A stretch of DNA of 64,000 nt, from the NCBI GenBank assembly GCA_031763025.1, contig JASSKH010000003.1, forward strand, positions 1,603,001-1,667,000, written 5' to 3'. The notes under the pieces were generated by a model. The model was not told the DNA's origin and did not search any database. It saw nothing but the letters and a program-made list of their open reading frames with translations. This document shows positions 22,204-33,544 of the stretch, piece after piece. The stretch's first letter is position 1. Each line of letters starts with the position of its first letter. The stretch is from Macrocystis pyrifera. Lineage: Eukaryota; Sar; Phaeophyceae; Laminariales; Laminariaceae. A program made the position numbers and the translations under genes.

Positions 22204-25200
22204 ATGGCGATATGGAAAAGGCTTACTGGAGCAGTGGACTTAAGTGCCCAGTCGTTCCTTAAGAATAAGAAGTTCAGCAGGTGAGCACCTGAACGAGCAT
22301 TAGGACAGTTTTTTTGTGTTGGCTTTAGTAGACACTCAACAGAGATGCGCGGCCAAGTGTAGTCTACATATCTACACTTGTACCCACCATAGCACCATAG
22401 ACAGATGCATCCACCGTCGCCTGTCACGCTGCCTTCAAAGCGCTCGCATTGCCTACAGCCAAATTGGTCATATAGTGCTACGTACCCACTACTATTAACG
22501 ATACAGCGTAGTAGAACCGCCACCGTCGGCATCGATGATAGTCCCGCTGCGCTTGCGGTGCTGCTTTCACAGGGAGAAACGGAAGTTCTCATGGGATTGG
22601 CATGCCTGGAACCTTCTCCTGGTGTCTACACCGTCGTTGCTGCTGGGCATGTACCTCCACCGAGTCGAGAAGCGAATGCACGAGGAAGCAAGAGTTCGTG
22701 ACGAAATACAGGAACGCACGGGGGTCAGCAGTCGTGGCTTCTTGATACCTCAGAAGAAGGTTCGAGAGGAGGTGCTGGGCATGCTCAGTGCCGGAAATCA
22801 GCGCCAACTCATGGACGATGACAATAGGAGAAGCGCGGTGGCGACAATCGGCGTTTTACAATCGGACGTAAGTTTGAGTTTTGCTTTCCGATTCCCCATG
22901 TACATGTATCGTACGTAGGTGTACACCGCTATGGCTGGTTAACATACACACCTGGTATTATATACCTGGTGCTTGTACGTCAGATTGCCGTACGTTAGCT
23001 TTAACAACCGACTACCTGGTATAGCAGGTTCTCTACCCGGCCCAGAACCTTTGATCGCAACTTCTAACCTCTGTAAGTCCATATGCCTCTTTAGCTATTA
23101 CTAAGTTTTTCGAAGTAAAATATGATAGGATTAATAGACATATACAAAACTCAACAGAGGGTGATATTTCGACTCTTTGCGCCGAATTCAATATCGCGAT
23201 TTTTGTACACGCAAATCCCTCGATATAAAACTCAATATCGGGTTTCTTGCCAGAACAACGTGAGATAAAACAGGGGTGAAATAAAAATAGGCGGCAAGTG
23301 CACCAACACGTAGAACATCGCATGGGCTGGAGGACGTCGCTGCTGCTGCTGCAGCTGCTTCTCTACGTAGCTCGGCAGGCTACAGCGCCCGCGTACACCA
23401 TGGATTTGCCTCTTGGCATAGACGATGGCGCGTCTCGTGCTCGTGCTGAGACGTGTCCGCCAAAAACTAAAGGTCGGGTTGGCGCTACCCGCGTGTTCCC
23501 GGATGAGGTGGGGCGAGCGGTGTTGGGGACATGGGTTTGGGGCAACTCCGGCAGAAAGACGCCCAGCCAGAGCACTGGGTGATGTGCTGGTGCCGCTGAA
23601 CCGGGACATCCCGTGCATCCGCCTCTCCCCGACCAAGGGAGCACCCGTCTGCCGTACTCATTCAACCAAGTCGTTGCGGCCACCACTGCTGCTGCTGCTG
23701 CTGTTGTGGTGCTTGCTGGAAGGGTAATGATCGGATGACCGAGTAGAGGGGACAGGCTGTTTCCAATTTTGTCTGCCAAATCCGGCTCTGCCAACAAAAA
23801 AGAGAGCACAAATATATGCTTGGGGTAAATACCCGAAGCATATATTTGTGTGTTGCGGACCACGTATGGCGAAAATATCGCTATACCCGACGTCCGTATA
23901 AAACTCGTGAGGCACATAATTTGGCTCTAAATGTCAAATATCGCGATATTCTTGAGTTTTATATATATATATAATGAGTTTTGAGACTTAAATCACTGGA
24001 TAGTGTTCGAATTTTGGATTGGAATTGTAATTTAAAACTTGATCTACAATAGCATTTTTTAAATTTTCTTGTCAGTATAGTAATTTAATAATTACATATA
24101 AAATAAAAACCATGGAAACATCTACAATTTTAATAATTTGTAACTAGCTTATTAATCGGGATAACTGCGTACTTGAACTTATGCGGCTTTTGAGCCTGGG
24201 TCAATTTTTTTGAGAGATTCCTTCGAGGAACATGGAAGATTAATATTTATAAATCAATTTCATGGATATACCTTGCGTTCGTAGATTGATTGTCAACAGA
24301 CGGCACTTCTTGCGTTTGACACAAGGCAATAAAAACGACCGAAGAGCACCGAGCACGGACACGCTCACACCTTGCTCCTTACCCCAAGCGTTAATTCCGT
24401 GATTCAAGCTGCACCCAAAGTCAACTTCAGACGTTCACCTCCAAATCCCCTTCACCTCGACCCCGCTGATATTTTTCTGAAATCAATCTTGAAGGGGCAG
24501 CGCGCCGTTGACGGGACAGAAGGAGGCATCAGGAGACACCTTACCCGTCAGGTTTCCCGCGGAGGCAGCCCCGCGGGAACAGCGTCGCCTGATCTCGCAG
24601 CTCTCCAGCGAAGGCTGGATGCCATAGAGAGCGTTCTCGAGATCAAGAACAGCACAAGCTCAGCAGGGGTGGGCGTCGAAGGCGAGCCAGGTACGGATAC
24701 GGGTACTCCAAAGCTATGATCGGAAAAAGGGCTCCGAGTTGAATGTAAACCCTCAGCTCCTCCTGTGTTTGTGCTGGATGTGCTACTTTTCCTCGAAGCT
24801 TGTTCCACCAACCTATGAGAAGCTGCTCTTTTTGGCTCAGTCCCTAGAGCGCACATGGTCTCTGCCTGAGACGATGTTCTGACGATCTTTCGCTCCGTGG
24901 TCCTTGCATATGCTGCAGGCAAAGCTAAGGATTCGATGCTCAGGCTCAAGTCTGCTTCTGACCGAGAAAAGGGAGCCGCCAAACCTAGTAGTTCTAGAGC
25001 GACAACTGCGAGAAAACGCGACGCCCCGGGCGCCGATGTAGAGCCCGAGACGGCAGTAGAGAAAGCGATAGAGATGGCGTCGGTGGCAGGCAGGTGGGCG
25101 ATTGAAACCGGCGAGCGGCATGGGAAACGCCTTTTACAAATCAGTCGGGCGTGGGTGACTGGGGAGACACGCCAAGACGAAGCCCGGCTGGAAGATGCCG

Positions 25201-25439
25201 TGCTTGGAGAGGGTGACCCCGAGCGACACGGGCGGGGAATTGTAGCGGATGCGGTCACTGAGAAAGAGGGGCAACTCGGTCTGAGCAACCAGCGAGACAG
25301 CAGTAGTTCGGCCGGAAGTGCTCGTAGCGCTCGAGAGAGGCCAGCGTCTGGTGCTGACGGTGCTGGAAGCGATACAGAAGGGCACGGCGAGGAGGCGTGG
25401 CGCCGAGGGACTTTGAACGAACAAGTCAAACCAAGATGA
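22204..25439 (+). CDS. Unrecognised protein with hydrophobic segment and coiled-coil/charged C-terminus, four exons
   Basis: Phase-consistent model: 22204-22280 (ATG, ends AG|gtgagc), 22573-22867 (acceptor ctttcacag, donor gtaagt), 24495-24690 (donor gtacgg) and 24919-25439 (TGA), 362 codons. Exon 1 is basic. Exon 2 contains FSWDWHAW followed by a hydrophobic stretch (about residues 38-53) that could span or anchor in a membrane, then a charged amphipathic helix (HRVEKRMHEEARVRDEIQER). Exon 3 has a predicted coiled coil (LAALQRRLDAIESVLEIK). Exon 4 is rich in Ser, Ala, Glu and Arg and looks disordered. If intron 3 is retained, exon 3 reads to a stop at 24719 and gives a shorter protein. I do not recognise the family and assign no function. 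Intron 2 (22868-24494) holds an AT-rich patch and a perfect hairpin. The gene is tail to tail with BMT2. Confidence 0.6.
23807..23850. other. Perfect 44-base hairpin
   Basis: Arms CACAAATATATGCTT and AAGCATATATTTGTG, with the loop itself containing GGGTA / TACCC. In intron 2 of the 22.2 kb gene. Confidence 0.85.
23930..24330. other. AT-rich island, no gene seen
   Basis: Strong A/T bias compared with its surroundings, including a TATATATATATA run. In intron 2 of the 22.2 kb gene. It could be an old element or organellar insertion; no coding frame supports either. Confidence 0.5.
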
Positions 25440-25965
25440 AATTAACAATTCGATTTCAGTCTATATGTGTTTTCGTTTCTTCGTGTTGGCCCCATGGCGT
25501 TGCGTTTGGCGTCGTCGGAAACCTTCTCTCTTTTGACAGCCTGGATAACCAGATTTCAGTCAGTAACGCTCTCAATCCGCGATGGAGCCCACGGCGGCGC
25601 GCCGCCGATTGATTCCAAAAGAAACGGCAATCCAAGGGATAGCTTCGATTAATAGTTATATCATTACTACATTCCGCACGGGCTGCCCACTGCGTGCATC
25701 GAACCGACCCGCTAGAACGAAGCCAGCATAATCTCGTCAGGCATGTCCAACGCTGCTGCACACAATTTTTGCCTACAAGCCTTCACACCGCAGCCTAGGC
25801 TACTACAGTTGAGGCAGTGCTCACCGCGATCTGCCGCCTTTGAATATAAAACAAAGTACCATTTATTTATGAATATTTCTCCGTTCGCGTCATCCCGGAA
25901 CGTGCGGTACTACTGTACTGATTTACACTGGGTGCAAGGTACTTATGTAATCTCTGGATGAACCA

Positions 25966-28900
25966 CTACAAGGTGACGGCGAAGTCGTTTCCGCCACGAA
26001 TGTGGTGCCTCCGCCTCTTAGCGCCACGTTTCGCCGCCCCCACTCGCTTCTCGCCTGCCGAGGGAGCCCCGCCCCGTGCTCTCGCCCCTGCGGCAGCTTC
26101 ACCGCGTAATGACTCCGTCTCTAGAGGCACCTCGGTCTCAAGAGGCTTCGTCGTTGCGCAGAAGAATGCCACTTTCGGGGATTCGCGGGTTTCTCGTATT
26201 CGAAACCCGAGCTTTTCCAGGGTTTTCGCGAAGGAGGCTCGCGTCGTTCGCGTGCTTTTGGTGAGGCAGAGGAGAGGGAGCATGAGAAACAGGTGCCCGC
26301 CAGGCCGAAGGTGGTCTCGGTAGCCTGCCAGCATTTCTCCGCGTCGCTTGGCCGTCGGAAGGCAGTTGATCACCATGCTGGATCGTTGAGGGCACGGGAA
26401 AGGCAGGCACGCGGGGATAATATGCACGTCAGCAACCGTCTAAGGCGTGTCATTTGTAAGGTAATTAGTCGATCTCAACTTTCAAGAGGCTTGTCTGGAA
26501 AACGGACGTAACGCCACCAAACACGCTACCTTCTGCACGATATCCTATGGATAGCATCCGGTTCTGCCACACCGTATAACCGCGTATCTCAGTCAGACGT
26601 GTCTCGCCGCTACCCCCAAGAAATCAGCCAGCTGCCTCATCGCCCGCCTAGCCCATGATTGTGCATCCTTGCGAGTCTACGGCTTAAAGAATGCGAGTCA
26701 ACGCCTTGACTGAATTGTCCCAACTTGGTTTGACGCCCCCCCCCCCCCCAACCGATCAGCATTATATATATATTATGTATGGGTTGGGTTGGCGTCGGTT
26801 GGCAACGACACTGTAAAACATGCCGCTCACTACGTGAGTAGACATACAGGGTACCGTTTTTTTTTTTTTTTTTTTTTTTTTTTTGGCGGTCGCCCGCAGC
26901 TGGTCGTCTAGTTAGATCATTTGTGCGAAGTAAAGAACCTTTACTCTGCACAAGGGAATTGATCGTATCACGTAGTGTTTAAGGTAAGGCACCCAGGAGG
27001 CAGTTACATAGTACTCCCATTGCTGTCGCTGGAAGTGGCCACACCGGAAATTAAACTAACTCATTGAAGCTGTCATCCATATGCAAGTCCGCCTCACAAG
27101 CGGTTCTTAGTAGGATGCAGCTCACCCTTCATGCGACTCGCCGGACACCTCACGGCGCTTCGCGCTTGGCGCAAGCAATGTCTGCCTGGTCGGTGAAAAC
27201 CCGACATGCTCCGTCCCGGCATTGTAGGGATGCGAGGGGCTATGGTCATACGACTACGGCCATGCATGAGATCGAGTACATCTCTCCTATCGAGTACACC
27301 CCCCCCCCAACCGATCAGCGATAACAGGTAACTATAATGCTGCGTACATTAAATACCTGGTAATTGCTATTGTGTATTAATACACAACTGCTAGGACGAC
27401 AAATGAACGCGACATTGACCAACGACGATGATTGGAGTGGTTGCCCTCTTACCTTGAAGACACTACGTCGTACTCTCCCGACGGTGGGAGGTCGAAGAAA
27501 TCTCGTTCCTCGATGCTTGGGTGCTGGGACTTGAGGTCGATCGCTCTGACGTCCAGCCACGGCACGTCCAACAGCCGAGAGTTGATCGCGCCCACCTGTA
27601 AGGAAACCCCCAACCGCCAACATAAGCTCAAAAAAGAAGAGCTACTACTATTGATACCATGATAGATTATAATATAGATTATACAGCAGTAGTGCTTACT
27701 ACTATTGTAAAGAGTATGGGCGCGCAGGGCCCAAGGGCACTCGCCTCTTGGTGTCAATTTCCTGGTGGCAGCTTAGATTTCAGGACAATAGTTGCTACTA
27801 TAATATTATTAATATTAGTCCAAACTACAGCTCTGCCATTGATACGACAATTATGTAATTCGAACCAAGAGAATCATACATACTGCCTGGCACAGGTTTA
27901 GGTCTAGCTCCACACGACATCACGTAATCGCCCACGTACCTGGTACGAGACACAAGGCGCTTCGCTCCGCGGGCGGCATACGCCGCTCGCTCAGGAAGGG
28001 AAAGTACATCATCAATTTATGCGAAGCGCACAGAGGTCCATGATTGAATATGTTTTTTCTCATGATTGATCGTAGTTGCGAACTGGCGACTTGATAGTAG
28101 TGCCAAGAGTCCCGCCGCCATGCTCCAGGAGAAAACAGCTCGGACGCGCTTCTCGTCGCGGGCGATTTTCCGCTACGCTCACTCACATGTCGTACGTACG
28201 TACATACCCCAGGTAGGGTTTGTACTTATTTTCTTCTTTCGATATATATTATGCTCTATGTCTGTACTCGTATGTATGAAAGCACAGCACGCCACACAGC
28301 AGCACCCCAAAAACAATGAAAATGAAGCCGAAAATTTCGGAAAGAAAAAAAATCCCCGTCCCATCTCGTGTAATAAGTCCTGCCTGATTGGAACACCTTA
28401 CGCCGGTCAAGAAGAAAAAAAGAAAAAAATCAAACAGCAGAGCTTCTCTCTCAGCCTCGTACGCCGCCCGCTCCTCTCGCGACCATCTCGCCACCGATTC
28501 AGTTCGTGTAAAGCTTTCCTCCCTCTCTTCCACAGTGAGCCTCGTCGCCCGCTTCGCGTGAAGCCCGGTGCTCCCCGTGGACCTCGTTCGCCAATTCGCA
28601 ATGTTGGTGCTCTGACTGCCCCACTCTCACTGTTATTTTTAGTTTCGTCGCAAAAATAAGCACCACTTGAATTTTATTTGCTCATGAAAACGACCCTTAC
28701 AGAACTACTTACTTAGATGTCGATCTCTGAGCGTGCTCGGTTGGTACATCCTTGGCCTCTCAGAGCTCCCACTTGGAAATCGCCTCCTTTATTACTTGCC
28801 GGACCCTTCCAGCTGGTCTTTGTTTTCTCCATTTCTCGTCGTACTTTCAGTCCTTCTTTCCTTTCTTCTTTCGTTTCGTGTGCGTGCGTGTACTCCAAGC

Positions 28901-31900
28901 ACGGTTGCGTGGGCGAACCCGGCACCGTCGCGGGTGTCAGCGGATGCTGGCGGGTAGAGGGGGAGTTGCAAGGAGCGCGGTCGCCGCTTTCGTGCCTAGG
29001 CGTCGCGTGTGCCTCGAGACACGAGGGATGCATCAATAGGCTCTGTCTGGCCTCCATTTGTGATTTTTGATAGAGTACGTACGAGTATTTAAGGGTCGTT
29101 CGGTATTGTACGATAATATTCAAGCGGTGCTTATTTTTGCGACCGGGCTGAAAGTCACAAGAGGGAGGTACCCCGAATGAGCACCAACATTGTCGAGCTC
29201 GCGTCGAGGTCCATGGTGAGCACCGGGCTTCACGCGAGGCGGGCGACGGGGCTCACTGTGGAAGAGAGGGAGGAAAACTTTACCCGGACTGAATCGGTGG
29301 CGAGATGGTCGCGAGGGGGGCGGGCGGCGTACGAGGCCGAGAGAGAAGCTCTGCTCTATGGTTTTTTTTCTTTTTTTCATTTTTCCTTTTTGACTGGTGT
29401 AAGGTGTTCCAATCAGGTAGTACCTTATTATACGAAAGGGGACGGGGATTTTTTTTCTTTCAGAATTTTTCGGTTTCATTTTCATTGTTTTGGCTGTGTT
29501 GCTGTGCCGTGCTGTGCTTTATCTTTCGTACATACGAGTACAGACACAAAGCATATCGAAAGAAGAAAATAAGTACCCTATCTGGGGTATGTACGTATGT
29601 ACGACATGTGAGCGAGCGACGCGGAAAACCGCCCACGACGCGAAGCATATGTGGCGTCTGAGCTGTTTTCTCCTGAAGCATGGCGGCGGGACTCTTGGCA
29701 TTATCAAGTCGCCAGTTTGCAACCACAGGGGTCATGAAAAAAGCAATAATATTCAATCATGGACCTCTGTCCGCTTCGCATAGTTTGATGTACTTTTCCT
29801 TCCTGAGCGAGCGTAGCGGGCGGCATAGGCCGCCCGCGGAGCGAAGCGCCTTGTATACTCGTACACAGAATGGCCGGAACCACATCAGGAGGCCAGACAT
29901 GCTTCTCTCGTGTCTCTAGGCACACGCGACGCCTAGCCACGAAAACCGCGACCGCGCTCCTTGCAACCCCCCCTCTACCCGCCAGCACCCGCTGACACCC
30001 GCGACGGTGTCGCGCTCGCCCGCGGAACCGTGCTCGGAGTACACGCACGCATACGAAACGAAAGAAGAAAAAAGGAAAGAAGGACTGAAAGTGCAAAGAG
30101 AAATGGAGAAAACCAAGAGCCGCATGAAAGGTCCGGCGAGTAATAAAAGGAGGCGATTCCCAAGTGGAAGCTCTGAGAGGCCAGGGATGTACCAACCGAG
30201 CACGCTCAGAGATTGAGATCTAAGTAAGTGGTTCTATAACACCTGGCAATACCCAGAGCTTTTGGCTTGATTACAACAACCGAACCAGGTGCAGCCCAGC
30301 ATGGCCGAGGAACAAGGTTATCGATAACAACAGTAACGGTAGTACAGGCTATGTACAGTGTCTACATACCAGGGCAGTAACATGCTCGCATGTTGAGCAC
30401 TGGCACAGGCTTGAGGGGACGCCAGCACCCTCAGGAATGCGTCAAGTATCCGCGTCTAGGCGTTTCGGCAACGCACACATACGACTTGGAATTAGAGCAC
30501 GGGACTTGCAACGCAGATCCATACAGTATTTCGTAGTTGTAGTATAGTTAATGCAAATACGTCGTACACAAGAGTCGTGAGCTTTTAGCCGTTTTTTTTC
30601 CATTTTTGGACCCAATAACTCACTACCCATCACGCGAACATAGTTTTGTCTCCCGCAGCATCTTCCACGACGACTACTGAAGAGATACCGTCATATCGTC
30701 CGCTTGGAGAACAGAAATATTCTCGTGATGGACATTTGTTCATCGGTGATGTTTTTGTGCTACGAATGGTTCCTTGCGTGAAATGAAACATTTCAGCGTT
30801 TGGGCGAGCTTTTGGTGTTACTCGCTCGCAACTTCGAGTACACGAAAACGCCTCGTGAGTCGTTTCTTGCTGCCTAAGACTGCCGTCTGGCGCACCCGAC
30901 GCGCCCACACACCCCATCAGGAGCATCCCTCAATTTCGCGGGCTGTAGCTTCCTGTAATAAGCTGTAGCTGTCCGCAAGGGAAGTAAGTGCAAGCGTTTA
31001 GTTGGGGGTTGTTTTTTTTCTAACTTTGTGCAATTTTTTACCAATTTCGACAACTGCAGCACCTCTAAGTCGAGGTGTAGGCCTCTGTTGAGAAATTGCG
31101 GGAGATCAATCCCGAGAGAAACACAAGCTCCTGTGATGAACCTCCAATAAGTCACCGTCGCTCTCCAGTAAGCACGAACCAGCCCAAGTTATAGACGCAG
31201 CGTGTTAACTTAGCGATGTTTTTTTTTTCTGTTCCAATAAAACATCTAGAGATTAGAGTGACCGGAAACCCGGGGACCAGGAGACGCTTACCTGGTACGT
31301 GCCAGCGTGGCCTTGACGTTCTTCTCATACGGGGTACGAATGAACACTTACCAGGTACCAGGTATCAGGTGTATACTATTACGGGGGTCCATAGTTAACG
31401 GGACCAAATTTTGTTAGTAAAAATAGTCAAATATATAGGTTTTTATGTACACCATAGGTCCTGTTAACTATGGACCCCCGTAATAGCTCGAGTCTTGCAT
31501 CACCATTCGGGGCTTGGGGCGACGATTACTGATATACAGGTATGGATCTCGTTGTCTCTGGGGTGCTGGAGAGCTTCACCGTGCCAGCACGTCTTCGAAC
31601 ATCCCATTCTAGATATAGTATTGAAACAGGCAGGCAAGGACCACAGGCCGCATATGATGTAATATCGTGTTCATCACCTCAAGCACGCGTAGCAGAGGTT
31701 CTCCTTTGGCCGGCCGCAGTCCCATCCCGCTCAGCTGCTGCGTCACCCACTTGGACGTGTTGTGAAAGCTCACGGACAGCAAGCTCGCACTCTGGTACGC
31801 CTGCCTCCCTCCCATCTCCTTTAGCTCGCGATGCAGTCGCTGCAACTGCGCCTGCTTGTCTACCGCTTTTCCCGAGGCTACCTCGTCGGCCTCCTTGGTG

Positions 31901-33406
31901 AGCTTGTGGAAAGATGTCACTATCTGGCGCGCGCGTTTGCGGGACTTTACCGGCGGGGGGACCTGTTGCCGCGAGCAATCGAGAATGCATGAGCACGATA
32001 CCAGAGGGTACGCATGTACCATACGTGCAGGTGGGTGGAAAACGGTCCGTGGCATGTTTGAACCTATACAGTACGCGACATGTGTTAAGAACTTAATAGT
32101 TGAGAAGTTCAGGCTAAAAAGTTTTTACATAATTCAAGAATTTACAGATAAGCGTTTGTGCTCAGCAAGGACACCACTCGAAATCCTATGTGCTATTAAT
32201 ACCTGGTCCTTAGGACTGCAGTCCCGTTTTGGGGACAGACTATGAAGAAATTTGAGGGGTTCGTCCGCAAAACGGTACTGCAGTTCTAAAAGGGCTACGA
32301 ACCTGTGCTCAACGTTGACATCACAATAAGACGCCAGTCTTGGCCAAAAAAGGAGGTTATTAATTGCTGTCGCCTACTGCTGTACCATGGTACATGATAG
32401 TGGTGTATGGCAAGACAGACGAAAACGATAAGAAGCGTTTGTATCAACTATTTCGTGTGCCCGAAGACGGAAAATAAATAATTCTCTCTATTTCCAGTAC
32501 GAAATAATTAAATTGAAATTGGGGTCAATTTATTTAATTGTTTTGGTCAGATAGCATTTCCGAATCGAAAAATAAATAATTACCGAAAGGTTCCTCGAAG
32601 ATTTTATAAGAAACTAAGAAAGCACGTCAGCTGTGAGTTCAACCGATATATTTGAATAATCATTTCGTGTGCCCGATGACGGAAAATAAATAATATTCTC
32701 TCTATTTCCAGTACGAAATAATTAAATTGAAATTGGAGTCAATTTATTTAATTGTTTTGGTCTGATAGCATTTCCGAATCGAAAAATAAATAATTACCGA
32801 AAGGTTCCTCGAAGATTTTATATATATATATATATTTATAAGAAACTAAGAAAGCACGTCAGCTGTGAGTTTAACCGATATATTTGAATAATCAGTCGAA
32901 CGAAAAAAAAAAAAGCAGGGTCTCATGCGGGTCAATACATGCAAAAACCGTTTCGCAAAGCGAATCCAACAACAGCATGCAAAAGAGTACTGTGATTGTC
33001 ATATAAAAGAAGCGGGGAAGTTTATAGGTACTATTAATATATTTTTAATATTAATAGTAAATGGAGGGACGCAACAGTATGTCCTCCATCTGCGACCGAT
33101 GTTCAGAAGTACCACAGCAGCAGCTGCAGTGTGGTGGTGGGCAGAAACTTGAAAACAAGGGTTCTTCGAAGGGTCCTTCGAGATGCGGTTGACAAGCTAC
33201 TCTTAATATTATACTAATACTACTGATGTCTGTATTCGTATTGTCATCGTACAGCAGTATTGCAGCTCTACGAGTAGTCTACTACCTGGTGTCCATACCT
33301 GTACACCTCCACAACGAACGCGAGAATAAACGTCTGGTACGTGATATTCCCGCTCACTGCTATTAATATTAATAATTACCAGGGGGATGGGCTTGCGCTT
33401 CCCCAT
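25966..33406 (-). CDS. BMT2: 25S rRNA adenine-N1 methyltransferase / SAMTOR-like protein (BMT2), four exons
   Basis: Complete minus-strand model: 33406-33380 (ATG, nine codons), 31962-31678, 27595-27453 and 26377-25966 (TAG), 288 codons, all phases matching (0, 0, 2+1). Family knowledge: fungal Bmt2 methylates an adenine of 25S rRNA in the nucleolus, and the animal homologue SAMTOR is an S-adenosylmethionine sensor for mTORC1. Motifs in order: a basic N-terminus with KSRKRARQIVTSFHKLT; YQSASLLSVSFHNTSKWV; the SAM-binding start LRVLEVGAINS; the acidic-loop region IDLKSQHPSIEERDFFD; then SMVINCLPTAKRRGEML and LRPGGHLFLMLPLLCL, ending in GFRIRETRESPKVAFFC. The C-terminus is a basic Ala/Arg/Gly-rich tail of about 60 residues. 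The 4.1 kb intron 27596-31677 hosts the nested Helitron-like elements. Whether it acts as an rRNA methyltransferase or a sensor cannot be decided from sequence. Confidence 0.93.
27120..27320 (+). repeat. Dispersed repeat R5, copy 2, ending in poly-C
   Basis: Same blocks as 5575-5745, preceded by GGCGCTTCGCGCTTGGCGCA and followed by a C run and CAACCGATCAGCG. That end also occurs at about 26750. Confidence 0.8.
27951..30232 (-). mobile_element. Helitron-like element, outer copy interrupted by the inner one
   Basis: On the minus strand this copy starts near 30232 (TCTCTGAGCGTGCTCGG) and runs to about 29880, is broken by the inner element, then continues from about 28700 to its 3' hairpin at 27951-27990. 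The two halves match the halves of 28705-29856 in reverse. Located in the 4.1 kb intron of BMT2. Confidence 0.6.
28705..29856 (+). mobile_element. Helitron-like element, inner copy (nested)
   Basis: A 1.15 kb unit starting at TCTCTGAGCGTGCTCGG (28724) and ending after a GC-rich hairpin (GCGGGCGG / CCGCCCGC, about 29816-29837) followed by GGAGCGAAGCGCCTTGT. No terminal inverted repeats were seen. It lies inside the oppositely oriented copy 27951-30232. It carries a coding-like segment (about 29240-29365, VEEREENFTRTESVARWSR and AAYEAEREALL) shared with the outer copy. No helicase or Rep was found, so it is non-autonomous and the class is tentative. Confidence 0.6.
31376..31486 (-). mobile_element. 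Hairpin family 1 copy, near-perfect arms
   Basis: CTATTACGGGGGTCCATAG at the left and CTATGGACCCCCGTAATAG at the right, 111 bp in all; inner arms GTTAACGGGACC / GGTCCTGTTAAC. Confidence 0.92.
32209..32295. mobile_element. Hairpin family 2 copy
   Basis: ACTGCAGTCCCGTTTTGGGG and TGCAGTTCTAAAAGGG arms around a short A/T-rich loop. Confidence 0.82.
32440..32896 (+). repeat. Two-copy tandem duplication, ~215-233 bp units
   Basis: TATTTCGTGTGCCCGA...TATTTGAATAATCA is repeated almost exactly (about 32440-32663 and 32664-32896); the second copy gained a TATATA expansion. In BMT2 intron 1. Confidence 0.92.
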
Positions 33407-33544
33407 ATTGAAGTGGGCTTGGTCGCTCGATCTGATGTTAGCCGGTGGATCTCAGTCGTTGCTCAGGATCGAATCACTTGCCCGCATGTATAGCAGTGGT
33501 TCGGGAAGGGGTGCGTGCTGCGAACCGGCTGCCATGTGCAACCA
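33407..33544. promoter_or_regulatory. Compact divergent promoter BMT2 / PFA-DSP-like gene
   Basis: Only 138 bp separate the BMT2 start codon (minus) from the first in-frame ATG of the phosphatase-like gene (plus). An in-frame TAG at 33491 rules out a longer N-terminus of the plus gene in this exon. The transcription start sites must lie here or in upstream non-coding exons. No core element was recognised. Confidence 0.45.

Noticed and set aside
23322-23582. Possible small secreted protein (signal-peptide-like Leu run after ATG)
   Set aside because: It lies in an intron, the Leu run comes from a CTG repeat, and nothing after it looks conserved.
24548-25429. 293-codon minus-strand frame
   Set aside because: Ser/Ala/Pro/Arg-rich shadow of plus-strand exons 3 and 4, which have consistent splice phases.
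28066-28659. 197-codon plus-strand frame
   Set aside because: Antisense of the outer Helitron-like copy; the shared coding-like segment is on the other strand.
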